Shown: positions 1-8,076 of the stretch, piece by piece
How positions within the stretch are numbered: the first letter of the stretch is position 1
Layout of the letters: each line of letters opens with the position of its first letter
Source of the DNA: JBJHBY01 sp050485745
Lineage (GTDB): Bacteria > Pseudomonadota > Gammaproteobacteria > Pseudomonadales > CAMLJR01
Assembly (NCBI GenBank): GCA_050485745.1
Contig: JBJHBY010000007.1
Span: forward strand, 1 to 34,282
Direction: 5' to 3'
DNA length: 34,282 nucleotides
Notes under the pieces: generated by a model
Database searches by the model: none
Told to the model about the DNA's origin: nothing
What the model saw: the letters and a program-made list of their open reading frames with translations, nothing else
Made by a program: the position numbers and the translations under genes

Positions 1-63
1 GCGGCTTTCGATGCAATAGCCCTTCAGCCAAGAGGGTCGCTGCCATCTACCGGGAGTCTTGCC

Positions 64-3000
64 ATGGCAACGAAGAAGAATAAGCGAACAGGTGCGATCG
101 TGTGGACGATACTGGCCTTTGCGTTCGCGCTTCCGTTGCTGGGTGTGGCCTTGCGCGATCAGGCAGGTGTTTCAAAATCATTCATCACGCAGCCTGTTTT
201 CATGTGCGGATCGGGCCTGAGTGAGAAAGTAAAGAGCAAGGACAGCCTGTTTGAAAGTGTTCCTGTCAGACCGATGGCCCTGTCCGACAAAGGTGACCTG
301 CTCTTTGTCATTAACTCGCCCGCTGATTGCCTCGAAGTATACAGCACCGAAAACCAGACCCTGAGCCTTGTCAGCTCGGTGACCGTGGGTGTGGACCCCG
401 TGGCCGTAGCCGTGCGAACGGAATCGGAAATCTGGGTTGTCAATCATATCTCCGACTCCGTCAGTATCATCAGCCTTGACGGAAAGCCACATGTCAAGCA
501 GACCCTTCAGGTAGGTGATGCCCCCTGGGACATCGTATTTACCAATGGGCCGGGGCATGGCGACAATCCGGAGCGGAATCACCGGGACAGGGCATTTATC
601 ACCAGTTCCTTTCTGGGACAGAATCATCCCCAATTCAAGCTGGAGCACCTGCTGCTCAATCGGCTGGAATCGGACGATGGAGAGAGCGGGGAGCTGATCG
701 GGCGAGCGGATCTGTGGGTGTTCGACGTGGCCGAAGACAAGCCGCCTGTTCTGGCTGGCTTGATCAATTTCTTCACAACTCCTTTGCGATCGCTTTCCAT
801 CGACAGCCGGGGAACCCGTGTGTTCGCCACGGCATTCAAATCGGGGAATCGAACGGCGATAACACCCATCCCCTTCGACGCGTTGCCTGGGGAAAAATGG
901 AGTGCGGAGGGGGTGGGAAACGTGGAGCCCTTCGCCATTGTTCAGCAGCAGGATGATGGTCGATGGCTGGATGTGAACGGCAGGGAATGGAAGGACTTCA
1001 TCAACTTTGATGTGTCTGACAACGATTTGTTTGTCGTCGATGCCATGGCACCCCTGCGTCTTGGCAATGCCGAGAATCCGGTGTTCAACCGTCATGCGAT
1101 CCTTGAGACCGTAGAAGGCGTTGGCAGCGTTCTTTTCAACAACGTCTACGACGAAACCAACAACCGCGTTCTGGTCAGTACCGTCGATGCCAACAACCTC
1201 GTACCCATGCAGGAAAACCTCAAAGGCGAATTCGTCAGCAATCATCTCAAGATTGTTGATCTTGATCGTTCACCGGCGACCATCGAGGACATCAACCTGG
1301 ATGAGTTGCTGGGTGTCCAGGGGTACAAACCGGGATTCGCTCTTCCCGGGGGCATTCTCGTGCTGGCCGATGAAGGCACCGCGATGGTTGCCGCAATGGG
1401 CACCAGCGAACTCGTGGCATTTGATATTGATGAGGTTCTGGAGCGTCCCGCTAGTGGCTTGACCCGCTTTGAAAAATCACGCGTTCCTCTGGGTCCTATT
1501 GCCATGCTTCAAGGACGTAACGAACACCTTCTGTACAGTTACAGCTACATCGACAATAGCGTTTCGATCCTTCGCAGGAGCTCCGAAGGGCTGGAGAAAG
1601 CCGTCACGATTGATCTGTTCAACCCCGAGCTGGAAGAGATTGCTGCGGGTCGACAGTATCTCTATGACGCCGTGCTGACCTCCAGCAACAACCGGGTATC
1701 ATGCGGATCCTGCCATATTTACGCGGGTGATGACCGGCTGCAGTGGGTTCTGGATAAGGGTGGCCAGAATGTGATTATTAATCACTTGCCGTTCGTGATG
1801 CACGACGATCGGAAAACCAGTGTCCGGCCCATTCCCCTGCAGCGTAGCGGCGATGCCTCTAAAGTGGGTGAGATGATCCCCTTCGGCGATATCGAGGTGG
1901 AGATCAAGTACATCGGTGACCAGAAGGGATTCGCTGACAGGATCGACAGCGGTGAGATCGCGCTCAACCAATCGGCCTTCGTCTATCTGACAGAAGGTGA
2001 GCACGACCCGAGACTAAACCGCTTCAAGATACTGACAGGCGCCCCGACCTGGGCCCTGATTGAGACACCTTTCTTCCACTCTCTGCGGGGACCAATGCGG
2101 ACGATTCCGCTCCACGGCATCGCGGATTCGGGCGCGATGCATTACCTGGGTGATAGATCGGGATTGGTGTTGAATGAAGAGGGCCCCTGCTCGGATGTCA
2201 ATGCAACTCAGGAGGAACGCGCCTTCCGCGAGTTCAATGTCCCATGTGATGGCGGCCCCGGAACATTCGAGACATTGCAGGGTGGCGGACGTCTGCCGGA
2301 CAAGTTCATGGACGAGCTCACCGCCTTCTCATTGGCCCTGACCTTTCCGCCGAATCCGATTCGTCCCCTCGACAATCAGGTTAACCGTGAGGGAGAGCGA
2401 CTGTTCAATGTACAGAAAGTGGGAACCGATCTTTCCGACTGGAACAGCATTCTCAACAAGGGGCCGCTCACCTTCACCTGTGTCGACTGCCACACCATTG
2501 ACCGCAAGAATCGCCTGTTTGGTACCTCTACCAAAGTGTATTCGGCACCGCCTTTGTCGATTCAGGATTCGAAGATGCCCCATTTGCGGTTTCTGTATGA
2601 CCGTGCCGGATTCCTGCGTGGTGACTATCGCAAGATCACCGGCTTTCTGAATATGGAGACGGGTCTGGACCATTTCGACAAGGTGGTTCATGCCCAGGGT
2701 CTCAATCATGGTGGCTGGTTCGACTTCTCCATGTTCTTTGCGGATATGGTCTGGGTTCTTAATCCGGACGACCCGACTGCCTACAGGCCCGAATCCAACG
2801 CCATGTACTTTGATCTGTTCCAGTACCTGATGGAATTCGATACCAACCACTTTCCGATGTATGGAAAGCAGCTGACCGTGTCTGCAGCGGATTTGAGAAA
2901 TCGGGAAGGAAAAAGCAGGGTGAGTGCTTTCATGGAGAAGGCGCTGAGTACTCTGGACGAGGAAGGCATTCCACAATGCACTATGCGACTCACCGTCGTT

Positions 3001-3099
3001 TCAGGTGATGATGCAAAAGAAGTTTCTGTTACACGCTTCAAGGAACTTGAACGGGTCATGAAGAGGTCGGAGATCCCGGTGACTTTAACATGCCTGTGA
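64..3099 (+). CDS. Beta-propeller / di-heme cytochrome c peroxidase-like fusion protein
   Basis: The 1011-residue protein starts with a basic stretch and one hydrophobic helix (about residues 11-32), so it is exported or membrane-anchored. A GGGAG ribosome site 7 bases before the ATG supports this start, although the frame stays open to base 1. Residues about 70-530 contain YVTN/YncE-like blade motifs such as LSDKGDLLFVIN and VGDAPWDIVF, indicating a beta-propeller. The C-terminal half has two c-type heme sites, CGSCH at 547-551 and CVDCH at 806-810, as in the MauG/bacterial cytochrome c peroxidase family. The hemes are about 259 residues apart, wider than the roughly 150-170 usual for that family, so the peroxidase part carries a large insertion. 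A periplasmic oxidoreductase is expected; the substrate is unknown. The gene lies 46 bases before a heme-oxygenase-fold gene in the same direction. Both are AT-richer than the rest of the window. Confidence 0.8.
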   Translation: MATKKNKRTGAIVWTILAFAFALPLLGVALRDQAGVSKSFITQPVFMCGSGLSEKVKSKDSLFESVPVRPMALSDKGDLLFVINSPADCLEVYSTENQTLSLVSSVTVGVDPVAVAVRTESEIWVVNHISDSVSIISLDGKPHVKQTLQVGDAPWDIVFTNGPGHGDNPERNHRDRAFITSSFLGQNHPQFKLEHLLLNRLESDDGESGELIGRADLWVFDVAEDKPPVLAGLINFFTTPLRSLSIDSRGTRVFATAFKSGNRTAITPIPFDALPGEKWSAEGVGNVEPFAIVQQQDDGRWLDVNGREWKDFINFDVSDNDLFVVDAMAPLRLGNAENPVFNRHAILETVEGVGSVLFNNVYDETNNRVLVSTVDANNLVPMQENLKGEFVSNHLKIVDLDRSPATIEDINLDELLGVQGYKPGFALPGGILVLADEGTAMVAAMGTSELVAFDIDEVLERPASGLTRFEKSRVPLGPIAMLQGRNEHLLYSYSYIDNSVSILRRSSEGLEKAVTIDLFNPELEEIAAGRQYLYDAVLTSSNNRVSCGSCHIYAGDDRLQWVLDKGGQNVIINHLPFVMHDDRKTSVRPIPLQRSGDASKVGEMIPFGDIEVEIKYIGDQKGFADRIDSGEIALNQSAFVYLTEGEHDPRLNRFKILTGAPTWALIETPFFHSLRGPMRTIPLHGIADSGAMHYLGDRSGLVLNEEGPCSDVNATQEERAFREFNVPCDGGPGTFETLQGGGRLPDKFMDELTAFSLALTFPPNPIRPLDNQVNREGERLFNVQKVGTDLSDWNSILNKGPLTFTCVDCHTIDRKNRLFGTSTKVYSAPPLSIQDSKMPHLRFLYDRAGFLRGDYRKITGFLNMETGLDHFDKVVHAQGLNHGGWFDFSMFFADMVWVLNPDDPTAYRPESNAMYFDLFQYLMEFDTNHFPMYGKQLTVSAADLRNREGKSRVSAFMEKALSTLDEEGIPQCTMRLTVVSGDDAKEVSVTRFKELERVMKRSEIPVTLTCL

Positions 3100-3145
3100 T
3101 CTTGGTCTGCCAGAAGAGCTGGGCCATCGAAGAGGGTGTCTATCA

Positions 3146-3910
3146 ATGAAGAGAATACTCAATTACATCGACAGAAAGAACGCAGCATTCGGTCAACGAA
3201 AGATCTTTGACTGGCTCAAGGACAAGACAATCAATCCAGAACAAAGACTGGGTTTCGCGCCGTACATGGCGCATTTCGTTTTTTCTTTCATGGATATCAA
3301 TCGCTTTGTTCTGAGGGATCTCGGTAATTCAGATGAATTTCAACATCTGGTCAATATTCATACCGATGAGGACAGCCATCATTGGCCATGGTACCTGAAG
3401 GATCTCAAAAAGATGAACTTCGATAAGGTGCAGCGCTTCAGCGATACACTGTACTTTCTGTGGGGGGACCACAGCATAAAATCGAGGATGATCACCTACG
3501 AAATGTCAGCGATAGCCCGGCGCTTGACACCAAAGGAAAAGATTATCCTGGTTGAAGTCATCGAAAAGACCGGCAATGTTTTCCTTGGCTGCACCGCTGA
3601 GGTATGCCAGGAAGCCGGTCTGGGTGGGAGCCTTTTGTATTACGGTGATAACCACCTGGCAAGTGAAACAGGGCATACCATGGGTACCGAGGACGTGGAA
3701 GCACTGTTGCATGCCATCCCTTTGACGGAAGAGGAATATGATGCCGGCGTAAGTCTGGTGGATGAGGTGTATGGTCTGTACCATGATTTCGTGGATGAAA
3801 TGTACGACTTCGTATTGAACAATTCTTATGAGGATCTGGTTGATCCGAAGACCTATCGGTCGCGCATAGACAGGGAAGCGCCGGTGTCGAGGCTTTCTAC
3901 GGCAGTCTGA
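3146..3910 (+). CDS. Heme-oxygenase-fold protein, possible di-iron oxidase
   Basis: This is a 254-residue, mostly helical cytosolic protein without a signal peptide. Two clusters of potential metal ligands stand out: HTDEDSHHW at residues 72-80 and NHLASETGH at 169-177. His/Glu/Asp clusters of this spacing occur in heme-oxygenase-like di-iron oxidases (UndA, SznF, BesC type) and related iron-containing redox enzymes. I recognise the fold only from this pattern, and the reaction is unknown. An AAGAGGG site 9 bases ahead supports the ATG. It follows the propeller/peroxidase gene by 46 bases with no clear terminator between, so the two are probably co-transcribed. Codon use (many AAA, GAT, TTT, AAT) matches that gene and differs from the GC-rich PhyH gene downstream. 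A plain non-metal heme-oxygenase-fold or TenA-like protein is the main alternative. Confidence 0.6.
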   Translation: MKRILNYIDRKNAAFGQRKIFDWLKDKTINPEQRLGFAPYMAHFVFSFMDINRFVLRDLGNSDEFQHLVNIHTDEDSHHWPWYLKDLKKMNFDKVQRFSDTLYFLWGDHSIKSRMITYEMSAIARRLTPKEKIILVEVIEKTGNVFLGCTAEVCQEAGLGGSLLYYGDNHLASETGHTMGTEDVEALLHAIPLTEEEYDAGVSLVDEVYGLYHDFVDEMYDFVLNNSYEDLVDPKTYRSRIDREAPVSRLSTAV

Positions 3911-3937
3911 TTGCTCGAGTATTTGCGCGCGTCCAGC

Positions 3938-3963
3938 CCCTGCCGGCGGTGAGGCCGGCAGGG
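3938..3963 (+). terminator. GC-rich hairpin after the heme-oxygenase-fold gene
   Basis: A perfect 10-bp inverted repeat (CCCTGCCGGC and GCCGGCAGGG, 6-base loop) lies 28 bases past the stop codon. No T-run follows, so it is terminator-like or an mRNA-stabilising hairpin rather than a classic intrinsic terminator. The rest of 3911-4083 shows no gene. Confidence 0.4.
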
Positions 3964-4083
3964 ACACTGGCAATACGGACTCTTGTCCATGGATACAGGA
4001 CGTGACGGCTCCGCTGAACAGTGGCAGGATCATAAACCCTGCCCGCCTCGACGGCGAGCGCCCATCACGGAGAGACGCCGAGC

Positions 4084-4941
4084 ATGCCAGCACAACCACT
4101 GAAGACCCTCCACGCCAGTGATTCCACCGAGGACATCGTCAAAGCCATCGAGGCGGATGGCGCGGTGATCGTCAGGGACGTGCTCGATGGGGATTTGCTG
4201 GATACGCTGCATCAGGATCTCGCGCCCTTGCTGGCCGCGGCCGACCCGGAGATGGAGCATCTGAATCCGGCCATTGGCGCATTCTTTGGCAAGCGCGTGC
4301 GCCATATCAGTGCCATGGCGGGGAAGTCGCAACGCTTTGCCGAAGCCGTCATGTGTCATCCCCTCTATCTGGCATTGGGGGACCATTTTCTGCTGCCGAA
4401 CTGTGCCGATTACATCCTCAACCTGGCGCACCTGATGGATCGCGGGCCCGGTGCCGAGGCGCAGCTGCTTCATCGCGACGAGGATGTCTGGGTGCATGTG
4501 CCGCGGCCGCATGGCGAACTGCAGCTGGCCACGGTGGTGGCCTTGGTGGATTTTACCCGCGACAACGGCGCCACCCTGCTGGTGCCCGGCAGTCATCGCT
4601 GGCCGCGGGAGCGCCAGGCACGCGAGGATGAGGTGGTGTGCGCGGAAATGCCTGCGGGGGCGGCCGTGATCTATCTCGGTTCGACGCTGCATGGCGGTGG
4701 CGCCAATACCACGCAGGACAGCTGGCGTGCCGGTTTTCACATGAGCTACGCCCTGGGGTGGCTGCGTACCGAGGAAAACAACGTGCTGGCGGTGCCACCG
4801 GCGCAGGCACAGAAACTGTCGCGGCGTGCGCAACGGCTGCTGGGCTACGGCGTGCACGATGCCATCGAGGACCAGGGCGGCTATCTCGGTATGGTCGATA
4901 TGCGCGACCCGCTGGACCTGCTCGAAGAGGGACGGCTGTGA
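4084..4941 (+). CDS. Phytanoyl-CoA dioxygenase (PhyH) family protein
   Basis: The 285-residue protein fits the Fe(II)/2-oxoglutarate-dependent PhyH family. The iron triad is visible: His130-x-Asp132 in LLHRDEDVW and distal His203 in STLHGGGANTT. Arg215, about 12 residues later, would bind 2-oxoglutarate. NGATLLVPGSH at 161-171 is the usual family loop. PhyH enzymes hydroxylate acyl-CoAs or small molecules in the cytosol; the substrate here is unknown. The chosen start has GGAGA about 10 bases upstream. The gene follows the two AT-rich redox genes by 173 bases across a hairpin, and its own composition is GC-rich, so membership of the same transcript is uncertain. Its stop abuts paired hairpins shared with the convergent PhoX-type gene. 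Confidence 0.85.
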   Translation: MPAQPLKTLHASDSTEDIVKAIEADGAVIVRDVLDGDLLDTLHQDLAPLLAAADPEMEHLNPAIGAFFGKRVRHISAMAGKSQRFAEAVMCHPLYLALGDHFLLPNCADYILNLAHLMDRGPGAEAQLLHRDEDVWVHVPRPHGELQLATVVALVDFTRDNGATLLVPGSHRWPRERQAREDEVVCAEMPAGAAVIYLGSTLHGGGANTTQDSWRAGFHMSYALGWLRTEENNVLAVPPAQAQKLSRRAQRLLGYGVHDAIEDQGGYLGMVDMRDPLDLLEEGRL

Positions 4942-4973
4942 GCGGGCCGCACGGCCCGCCCAGCGCCTGGGCG
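4942..4973. terminator. Two overlapping hairpins between convergent genes
   Basis: GCGGGCC/GGCCCGC (4942-4948 and 4953-4959, loop GCAC) and CGCCCAG/CTGGGCG (4957-4963 and 4967-4973, loop CGC) share three bases, so only one can form at a time. They fill the gap between the PhyH stop and the PhoX-type stop and probably end transcription from both sides. Neither has a T-run. Confidence 0.5.
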
Positions 4974-4983
4974 TGATCTGAAT

Positions 4984-7053
4984 TCAGCTGCCGACCTTGC
5001 CGCCTCCCACCCGGGTGATGGCGACGGTTGCCGAGCGCGGCACGGCATCGCCGCCGTCGGGCCAGTGGCTGTCGGAACGGCCGGCGGCGAAGTCCTCCGC
5101 CGAAGTGGTCGAACCGGGGTGCTGCACGTTGATGAACAACGTGGTTTGGTCCGGCGTACTGACGCAGCCAGTGATCTCCTGCCCCACCGGGCCGGTGAGG
5201 AAGCGACGGATCTCCCCGCTGTCGGGATCCGCGGCCAGCATCGCGTTGTTGCCCATGGGTTTGTACGCGCCGCTGTTCTGGTCCGGGTCGGCGATGTCGG
5301 TCTGGATCCACAGGCGCCGGTCGGCATCGAACCACAGGCCGTCGGGCATGGCGAAGCGGTTGTCCTCTTGCAGCGGCTCGCCGTTGAGGTCGCGGCTGTC
5401 GGCCTCGTCACCGGCGAGTACGAACAGCTCCCACTCGAAACCCTTGGCGCTGTGGTCATCGCCGGCCTCGCGCCAGCGCACGATCTGCCCGAAGTGGTTG
5501 TTTGCCCGCGGGTTGGGGCCGTTGACCTGTTCCGGGGCCCGGCGCTTGTTGCCGGTCAGGGTGAAGTAGACGTGACCCGTGCCCGGGTCCACCGCGCCCC
5601 ATTCCGGCCGGTCCATGGGTGTGGCGCCGGCCACATCGGCGGCGCCGCGGCTGTTGAGCAGCACATCGGCGACACTGGCGAAGCCCTTGTCCGCGGTGAG
5701 GCCGTTCTGTCCCGGCACCAGTGCCAGCCACTCGCCGCTGCCGTCGGCGTTGAAGCGCGCCGCGTACAGGGTGCCCTGGTCGAGCAGGGAGCCGTTGGCG
5801 CTGGCGCGGTGATACGGCCGTGCGGAGACGAATTTGTAGATGTACTCGAAGGCGGAGTCATCACCGGAATACAGCACCACGGGCTCGCCCTCACGCACCG
5901 GCGCGAAGATCACTCCTTCATGGGAGAAGCGGCCAAGGTGGGTGCGCTTCACCGGTGTGCTGTGCGGGTCGAAGGGGTCGATCTCCACCATCCAGCCGAA
6001 GGTGTGGGGCTCGTTGCGATAGTCCTCGCGGGCGCTTGCGCCGCGCGGCGTGGCGTCGAAGCGCGCGAAGCGACCTTCATGGTCATCGGCGCTGGTGGCC
6101 CGGTGCCACTGCCAGGCGCTGAAGCGGCCGACGTTGTAGCGCGACTGGCTGGCCGGTGGGGCGTCGGCTTCTTCGCGGGTGAAGTAGAACCACCAGTTCT
6201 CCTCGCAGGTGAGGTAGGTGTTCCAGGGGGTGACGCCGTGGGCGCAATTGTTCAGGGTGCCGCGGGCCATCCGCCCTTCCGGGCTGTAGGGTGTGACCAT
6301 TCGCGGGTCGCCGCGCAGCGGCCCCTCGATCCGCATCGGTGTTTGCGTGGTGATACGGCGGTTGCGCGGGTCGCGCACCCGGGACCACTCGCCGTCGTCG
6401 CCCCGGTGGATGCGACTGATGCTGACGCCATGGGCGTTGATCTCCTTCAGCACCTGCTCCGGGTCGCGGCTGCCGTCGTCCGCCAGCGGTGGCTGGAAGG
6501 CATGCAGGGCCTGGCCGCGGGCGGCGCCATGCAGCAGTCGCGGCTCGGCGTACTCGTGGTTCATCACCAGCAGGCCGTCGCTGGAGCTGCCCTGGAACGG
6601 ATGCTGGCCTTCGATCGGGAAGAAGTGCATGCCGTCGTGGTGCATGCCCATCTGCATGCCCTGCTCGGCAGCGCTGTTGTCGGGTGAGAAAGCCGGGTAG
6701 TCACCGCTGATCGGTGTTCCCCAGGGCAGCAGTACCTGGGCCCGATAGCCCTGCGGCACGACCAGGGTATCGGCACTGCTGACCGGTACCGGCTGGAATC
6801 CGAGACGGGTGGAGCTGCCGGCGCCCCGTGCGCGGGTAGCGGCACCAGAACCGGCATTCAGGGCGCAACCCACCAGGGAGCCACTGAACAGACTGCCCAG
6901 AGCCAGGGTCAGGCCGCCGCGCAGTACACTGCGGCGGCCGTAGCGGGCCTCCGCGATGTCGTTGAAATGGGGGCGATCGTCGGGGCCGAGGCGGGGTTCG
7001 TCGTCGATCCCCGAGGGCGCCCGGGGGTGGTCCGGACCAGGCATTCCAGCCAT
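4984..7053 (-). CDS. PhoX-family (DUF839) phosphatase-like Tat lipoprotein
   Basis: The protein has 689 residues from the chosen start, which has AGGAG 7 bases upstream; a longer frame to 7200 lacks such support. A twin-arginine signal, GRRSVLRGG at about 42-50, is followed by a hydrophobic stretch ending in the lipobox LVGC (Cys66). The protein should therefore cross the membrane by Tat and be lipid-anchored. PhoX/DUF839 landmarks are NNCAHGVTPWNTYLTCEEN, YSGDDSAFEYIYKFVS and a C-terminal FINVQHPGSTTSAEDF block. Known PhoX enzymes are Ca/Fe-dependent alkaline phosphatases that release phosphate from organic esters in the periplasm. Length and motifs fit, but the family also holds members without shown activity. 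No convincing two-unit Pho box lies upstream. Confidence 0.88.
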   Translation of the reverse strand: MAGMPGPDHPRAPSGIDDEPRLGPDDRPHFNDIAEARYGRRSVLRGGLTLALGSLFSGSLVGCALNAGSGAATRARGAGSSTRLGFQPVPVSSADTLVVPQGYRAQVLLPWGTPISGDYPAFSPDNSAAEQGMQMGMHHDGMHFFPIEGQHPFQGSSSDGLLVMNHEYAEPRLLHGAARGQALHAFQPPLADDGSRDPEQVLKEINAHGVSISRIHRGDDGEWSRVRDPRNRRITTQTPMRIEGPLRGDPRMVTPYSPEGRMARGTLNNCAHGVTPWNTYLTCEENWWFYFTREEADAPPASQSRYNVGRFSAWQWHRATSADDHEGRFARFDATPRGASAREDYRNEPHTFGWMVEIDPFDPHSTPVKRTHLGRFSHEGVIFAPVREGEPVVLYSGDDSAFEYIYKFVSARPYHRASANGSLLDQGTLYAARFNADGSGEWLALVPGQNGLTADKGFASVADVLLNSRGAADVAGATPMDRPEWGAVDPGTGHVYFTLTGNKRRAPEQVNGPNPRANNHFGQIVRWREAGDDHSAKGFEWELFVLAGDEADSRDLNGEPLQEDNRFAMPDGLWFDADRRLWIQTDIADPDQNSGAYKPMGNNAMLAADPDSGEIRRFLTGPVGQEITGCVSTPDQTTLFINVQHPGSTTSAEDFAAGRSDSHWPDGGDAVPRSATVAITRVGGGKVGS

Positions 7054-7112
7054 GGGTGTACTCCTGAACAGCGATATCAGGTGGCCCAGTGTGTCACGCC
7101 CGGATGACAGCC

Positions 7113-7129
7113 GCAGCATGAAATGCTGC
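7113..7129. promoter_or_regulatory. Short palindrome upstream of the PhoX-type gene
   Basis: GCAGCAT-GAA-ATGCTGC is a perfect 7-bp inverted repeat about 60 bases before the PhoX-type start. One CTGTCAT unit on the minus strand (7104-7110) sits beside it, but the second unit a PhoB box needs is missing. It could be a regulator site or a leader hairpin. Confidence 0.3.
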
Positions 7130-7260
7130 CAACAATTACCACGTTGTGCCTGAAAACCCGGCCCTTTCGCCTGGGCCTTGGGCGCATCTGAAAAACGCAC
7201 TGCCTCGCCGATGCTTTTCCGGGGTTCCTCATCCCGGAGACCTCTTGTGCCAGAGATTTC

Positions 7261-7368
7261 TTAGCCGATGATCACGGAGATTACGATCAGGAAGATGGCG
7301 ACGCCCACCAGGCCGCCGACGGTCAGGCTGAGACGCTTGATGGCCACGCTGTCACTGATATCACTCAT
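7261..7368 (-). CDS. 35-residue single-helix membrane protein
   Basis: A short reading frame starts with ATG at 7368 behind a strong GGAGGAG site 6 bases upstream and ends with TAA at 7263-7261. The product has a polar N-terminus (MSDISDSVAIKR) and then one hydrophobic segment of about 22 residues to the end, with a GxxxG-type packing motif (Gly18, Gly22). It should be a one-pass inner-membrane peptide. I do not recognise the family. A near-perfect FNR/Anr box with a correctly spaced -10 lies upstream, pointing to induction under low oxygen. By analogy with CydX- or CcoM-type small subunits it could be a small respiratory accessory subunit, but that is inference. Confidence 0.7.
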   Translation of the reverse strand: MSDISDSVAIKRLSLTVGGLVGVAIFLIVISVIIG

Positions 7369-7388
7369 CGCTTGCTCCTCCCTAATTG

Positions 7389-7412
7389 ACCCGGCAATTA
7401 ACATTGCCGGGT
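7389..7412. other. Perfect hairpin in the leader of the small membrane gene
   Basis: ACCCGGCAAT and ATTGCCGGGT form a perfect 10-bp stem around a 4-base loop. On the minus strand it lies between the predicted transcription start (about 7429) and the ribosome site of the 35-residue gene. It could stabilise the short mRNA, act as an attenuator, or end sodC transcripts. No T-run follows in either direction. Confidence 0.5.
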
Positions 7413-7435
7413 TCCTGGTCGATTCCAGTCGTTTC

Positions 7436-7477
7436 ACCTTACGGTGTGGCGCTGCAGAGGGCCTTGACCTGTATCAA
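7436..7477 (-). promoter_or_regulatory. FNR/Anr-type class II promoter
   Basis: On the minus strand TTGATACAGGTCAA (7477-7464) matches the FNR/Anr consensus TTGATNNNNATCAA at nine of ten fixed positions. TAAGGT (7441-7436) fits a TANNNT -10. Exactly 22 bases separate box and -10, the spacing expected when the box is centred at -41.5. The predicted start, near 7429, serves the 35-residue membrane gene. The box lies just past the sodC stop. Confidence 0.6.
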
Positions 7478-7500
7478 GCGGGGAGTGCTCTGGTCACTGG

Positions 7501-8076
7501 CTACTCGATCACGCCACAAAGCATCCTCGCCCCGCCACCGCCCAGCGGCTTGGGGTGGTCCGAGTGGTTGTCACTGCCGACGTGGACCATCAGTGAGCGT
7601 CCCCGTACCTGATCCACGCTCAGCCGCGGTGCCAGCACCGGATAGTTCGCCACACCCTGTTCATTGACGTAGAGCGCCGGCAGGTCGCCGAGGTGGCCGT
7701 CGCCCCAGGGGTGACCATGGCGGTCGCTGTCTTCCGGGTCGTAGTGGCCACCTGCCGCGAGTGCCGGCACCATGCGACCGTCCTGGCGTGCGGGTTCGCA
7801 ACTCGGGTTCTCGTGAACGTGAAAACCGTACAGCCCCTGGGAAAGCCCTTGCAGGTTTGGCGTCAGCACCAGGCCGTACTGGCTGTCGCTGAGGTTGACC
7901 TCCCCCACGTTCTGGCCCTGTCCGCTGGCGGTAGCTTCGTACATCGATACCGTGACGCCGCTGGCCGCCTGCTCACCCTTCCTGTCGGCACCGTGGTGGC
8001 CGTGTTCCGCATGGTCCGCCGCGTTGGCGGCGACCGCCACACAGGCCGCCAGGGTGGCGGCTGCCAGTCTGTTCAT
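7501..8076 (-). CDS. sodC: Periplasmic Cu/Zn superoxide dismutase
   Basis: The 191-residue protein begins with a clear signal peptide ending near AVAANAA; GAGGA 8 bases before the ATG supports this start. The mature N-terminus is His-rich (DHAEHGHHG), as in several bacterial SodC proteins, and may help collect metal. Copper and zinc ligands are readable: HVH at 86-88, bridging GGHYDP (His111), HGH near 120-122, HLGD (His128, Asp131) and VHVG (His165). Cys93 and Cys187 form the expected disulfide. It converts periplasmic superoxide to hydrogen peroxide. It appears to be transcribed alone; the next gene downstream has its own FNR-type promoter. Confidence 0.95.
   Translation of the reverse strand: MNRLAAATLAACVAVAANAADHAEHGHHGADRKGEQAASGVTVSMYEATASGQGQNVGEVNLSDSQYGLVLTPNLQGLSQGLYGFHVHENPSCEPARQDGRMVPALAAGGHYDPEDSDRHGHPWGDGHLGDLPALYVNEQGVANYPVLAPRLSVDQVRGRSLMVHVGSDNHSDHPKPLGGGGARMLCGVIE

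Noticed and set aside
1..63. Extension of the first gene to the window start
   Set aside because: The frame is open, but the ATG at 64 has a good ribosome site and is followed at once by a typical basic-plus-hydrophobic export start.
5065..6687. A 540-codon open frame antisense to the PhoX-type gene
   Set aside because: It is a shadow frame of a clear DUF839 gene, Val/Ala/Gly/Arg-rich, with no start signals.
7104..7129. Pho box upstream of the PhoX-type gene
   Set aside because: Only one CTGTCAT unit is present; the second unit 11 bases away does not match.
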